Part shown: in pieces, positions 62,752 through 64,000 of the stretch
Position numbering within the stretch: the stretch's first letter is position 1
Layout of the letters: each line of letters begins with the position of its first letter
Source of the DNA: Flavobacterium galactosidilyticum
GTDB lineage: Bacteria; Bacteroidota; Bacteroidia; Flavobacteriales; Flavobacteriaceae
Reading direction: 5' to 3'
Assembly: GCF_020911945.1 (NCBI RefSeq)
Contig: NZ_CP087135.1
Coordinates: forward strand, 3,466,396-3,530,395
Length of the DNA stretch: 64,000 bases
Notes under the pieces: generated by a model
Told to the model about the DNA's origin: nothing
Databases searched by the model: none
The model's input: only the letters and a program-made list of their open reading frames with translations
Translations under genes and position numbers: made by a program

Positions 62752-63381
62752 TTGGACATTAAAGACACTTACAAAACCATTGATTTTTCACCAGAAGAGG
62801 TGCTTTTCAAAGAAAAAAATAGTAAGTTTTTTGGATACGCATTTCCAATCCAGTCGGAGGAAGAAGTCAAGCCACTAATTGATACTCTACGTAAGCAACA
62901 TCCAAATGCTGGCCATTTTTGTTACGCCTATCAGTTAGGCACAGATATTATTTCTTATCGTGCTAATGATGATGGAGAACCAAGCAATACTGCCGGAATG
63001 CCTATTTACGGCCAAATTCAATCTTTTTCAGTAACTAATATACTAATTGTAGTGGTACGGATTTTTGGCGGTGTTAAATTAGGAGTCGGTGGATTAATTT
63101 CTGCTTATAAAACAACGGCACAATTAATTCTTGAAGGTTGTGAGATTACTGAAAAAACCATCGATATTCATTTTACAATCTCATTTGATTACAAAAACAT
63201 GAATAAAGTAATGCGAGTAGTTAAGGAAAAGAAGCTCGACATTGTGAATCAAGAAATGGAAATAAATGAAATTTCGGGACTTCCAATAGGCAAAATAGAG
63301 ATAAAAACACGAAAAAAAAATGCCGAAATGATCTTCGACATTTTCAATTCAATGTTTGAGATTGAAATAAAACGAATTTAA
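62752..63381 (+). CDS. YigZ/IMPACT-family protein
   Basis: A 209-residue protein starting at TTG 62752; no in-frame ATG lies between it and the preceding stop. The UPF0029/IMPACT domain shows HFCYAYQLGTDIISYRANDD, GEPSNTAGMPIYGQI and VVRIFGGVKLGVGGLISAYK. A C-terminal DUF1949-like domain follows. IMPACT relatives act in translation control; the bacterial role is unknown. It follows the HAD gene by 13 bp and closes the ribD operon. Confidence 0.9.
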   Translation: MDIKDTYKTIDFSPEEVLFKEKNSKFFGYAFPIQSEEEVKPLIDTLRKQHPNAGHFCYAYQLGTDIISYRANDDGEPSNTAGMPIYGQIQSFSVTNILIVVVRIFGGVKLGVGGLISAYKTTAQLILEGCEITEKTIDIHFTISFDYKNMNKVMRVVKEKKLDIVNQEMEINEISGLPIGKIEIKTRKKNAEMIFDIFNSMFEIEIKRI

Positions 63382-63410
63382 ATTCAATCGAAACAGTATT
63401 ATTTTGAACT

Positions 63411-63815
63411 TTATTCAAGTGTTTTGAACAACTCTAAAATATTATCTGGTGGAGCTGTCGGTCTTCCCGTTTTTAAAGACACAAAAACCAAAATAAAATG
63501 GGCAGTTGTTAATAACTCATCAGACTCATTATAAATAGCGCAGTCAAATTCTATCTTTACAGCGGACCTACTTTTAAAAGCAGTATGAACTGTTAGCAGC
63601 TCATCATAGCGCGCTGATTTCTTATAATTTATATTCATAGAAACTATAGGAAGTGCAATTCCATTTTCTTCCATAGATTTATATGAAATCCCTTTGTTTC
63701 TGAGCCATTCGACGCGTCCAATCTCAAAATAAGGGATATAATTCCCATGATATACAACACCCATTTGGTCTGTTTCAGAGTATCTAACCCTAACTTCTAT
63801 TTGATGATTTTTCAT
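63411..63815 (-). CDS. Acyl-CoA thioesterase (4HBT/YbgC-like)
   Basis: A 134-residue hotdog-fold protein. The 4HBT motif is VRYSETDQMGVVYHGNYIPY with the catalytic-region Asp and Tyr, followed by FEIGRVEWLRNKGISYKSME. It hydrolyses short acyl-CoA or acyl-ACP thioesters; the acyl group is unknown. It is convergent with yigZ with a 29-bp gap. A minus-strand TAGTTTTG at 63940-63947 could be its -7 box. Confidence 0.88.
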   Translation of the reverse strand: MKNHQIEVRVRYSETDQMGVVYHGNYIPYFEIGRVEWLRNKGISYKSMEENGIALPIVSMNINYKKSARYDELLTVHTAFKSRSAVKIEFDCAIYNESDELLTTAHFILVFVSLKTGRPTAPPDNILELFKTLE

Positions 63816-64000
63816 TTATTATATATTAAAAAATTTAATTCTAAATAACCCCTTACGACAATAATTCGTAAAATTATACCCCCTTTAATTTTTTTTTACA
63901 GAAAATTGTTCACATATTTGTTACCCCGATAATAGATAACAAAACTACTTTTATTTAGTAAGATAAAAATTACCAATTAAAAAACAATTTAATAGAATAT
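63816..64000. other. AT-rich intergenic end of the window
   Basis: There is no gene within this stretch. It is very AT-rich, with the possible thioesterase -7 box at 63940-63947 and one sequence, TTGTTCACA (63906-63914), that differs by one base from the DnaA-box pattern TTATNCACA. Nothing firmer can be said. Confidence 0.3.

Noticed and set aside
1..64000. tRNA, rRNA or riboswitch genes
   Set aside because: No cloverleaf, rRNA segment or recognisable riboswitch was found by eye; the ribD leader is too short to hold an FMN riboswitch.

Overview
The window reads as a chromosomal segment of a Flavobacterium-like member of the Bacteroidota. The evidence is low GC content, SusC/SusD outer-membrane pairs, -7 boxes of the TAnnTTTG type in front of several genes, little use of Shine-Dalgarno sequences, and gene families typical of the group (DUF1800/DUF1501 pair, DUF2805, an OMP_b-brl_3 receptor, S9 peptidases). 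No rRNA, tRNA or CRISPR array was seen.

Bases 1-21985 (all minus strand) are one polysaccharide utilization locus. A LacI-type regulator precedes susC and susD. After a strong terminator come a GH2 beta-mannosidase, a GH92, an EEP-fold hydrolase, a second GH92, a GH125, a GH16, an alkaline-phosphatase-fold hydrolase, a GH20, a ROK sugar kinase and a glycosylasparaginase cut by the window edge. Together these could strip a high-mannose N-glycan (or fungal mannoprotein glycan) one sugar at a time down to the GlcNAc-Asn bond, like the lysosomal route and with no endoglycosidase in view. One GH92 matches the catalytic and alpha-1,2 specificity residues of BT3990 at exact spacing. The beta-mannosidase appears to lack two of the five usual domains. 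A perfect 16-bp palindrome before susC shares a half-site with sequence before the LacI gene, which suggests the operator.

Bases 22292-30380 hold fabH, an S9 peptidase, a lone ABC ATPase, an OmpA-like lipoprotein with a lipocalin-like lipoprotein, and htpG. Bases 30381-34502 are accessory DNA: a structured dispersed repeat, two AT-rich secreted hypothetical proteins, a RAYT (Y1 transposase) element flanked by three left ends and three right ends with progressively truncated transposase copies, a VTT/DedA-like membrane protein and a gene remnant.

Bases 34503-49724 are mixed housekeeping and envelope genes: DUF1800/DUF1501, an outer-membrane receptor, an EamA transporter, DoxX-like, AlkB-like and fatty acid hydroxylase proteins, an L,D-transpeptidase, an SDR, mtaB, a second S9 peptidase, a Cof-type HAD phosphatase and DUF2007. 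Bases 49842-57835 carry a single-domain DEAD-like protein with an acidic tail, an NtrC-type regulator with no DNA-binding domain, an ABC-2 exporter, dnaJ with half its zinc motifs, grpE and hisS. Bases 58200-63815 carry a MacB-like permease, prmC, a GNAT acetyltransferase, a ribD-HAD-yigZ operon and an acyl-CoA thioesterase. The dispersed repeat occurs three times (near 30.5, 51.9 and 58.0 kb), always between genes.
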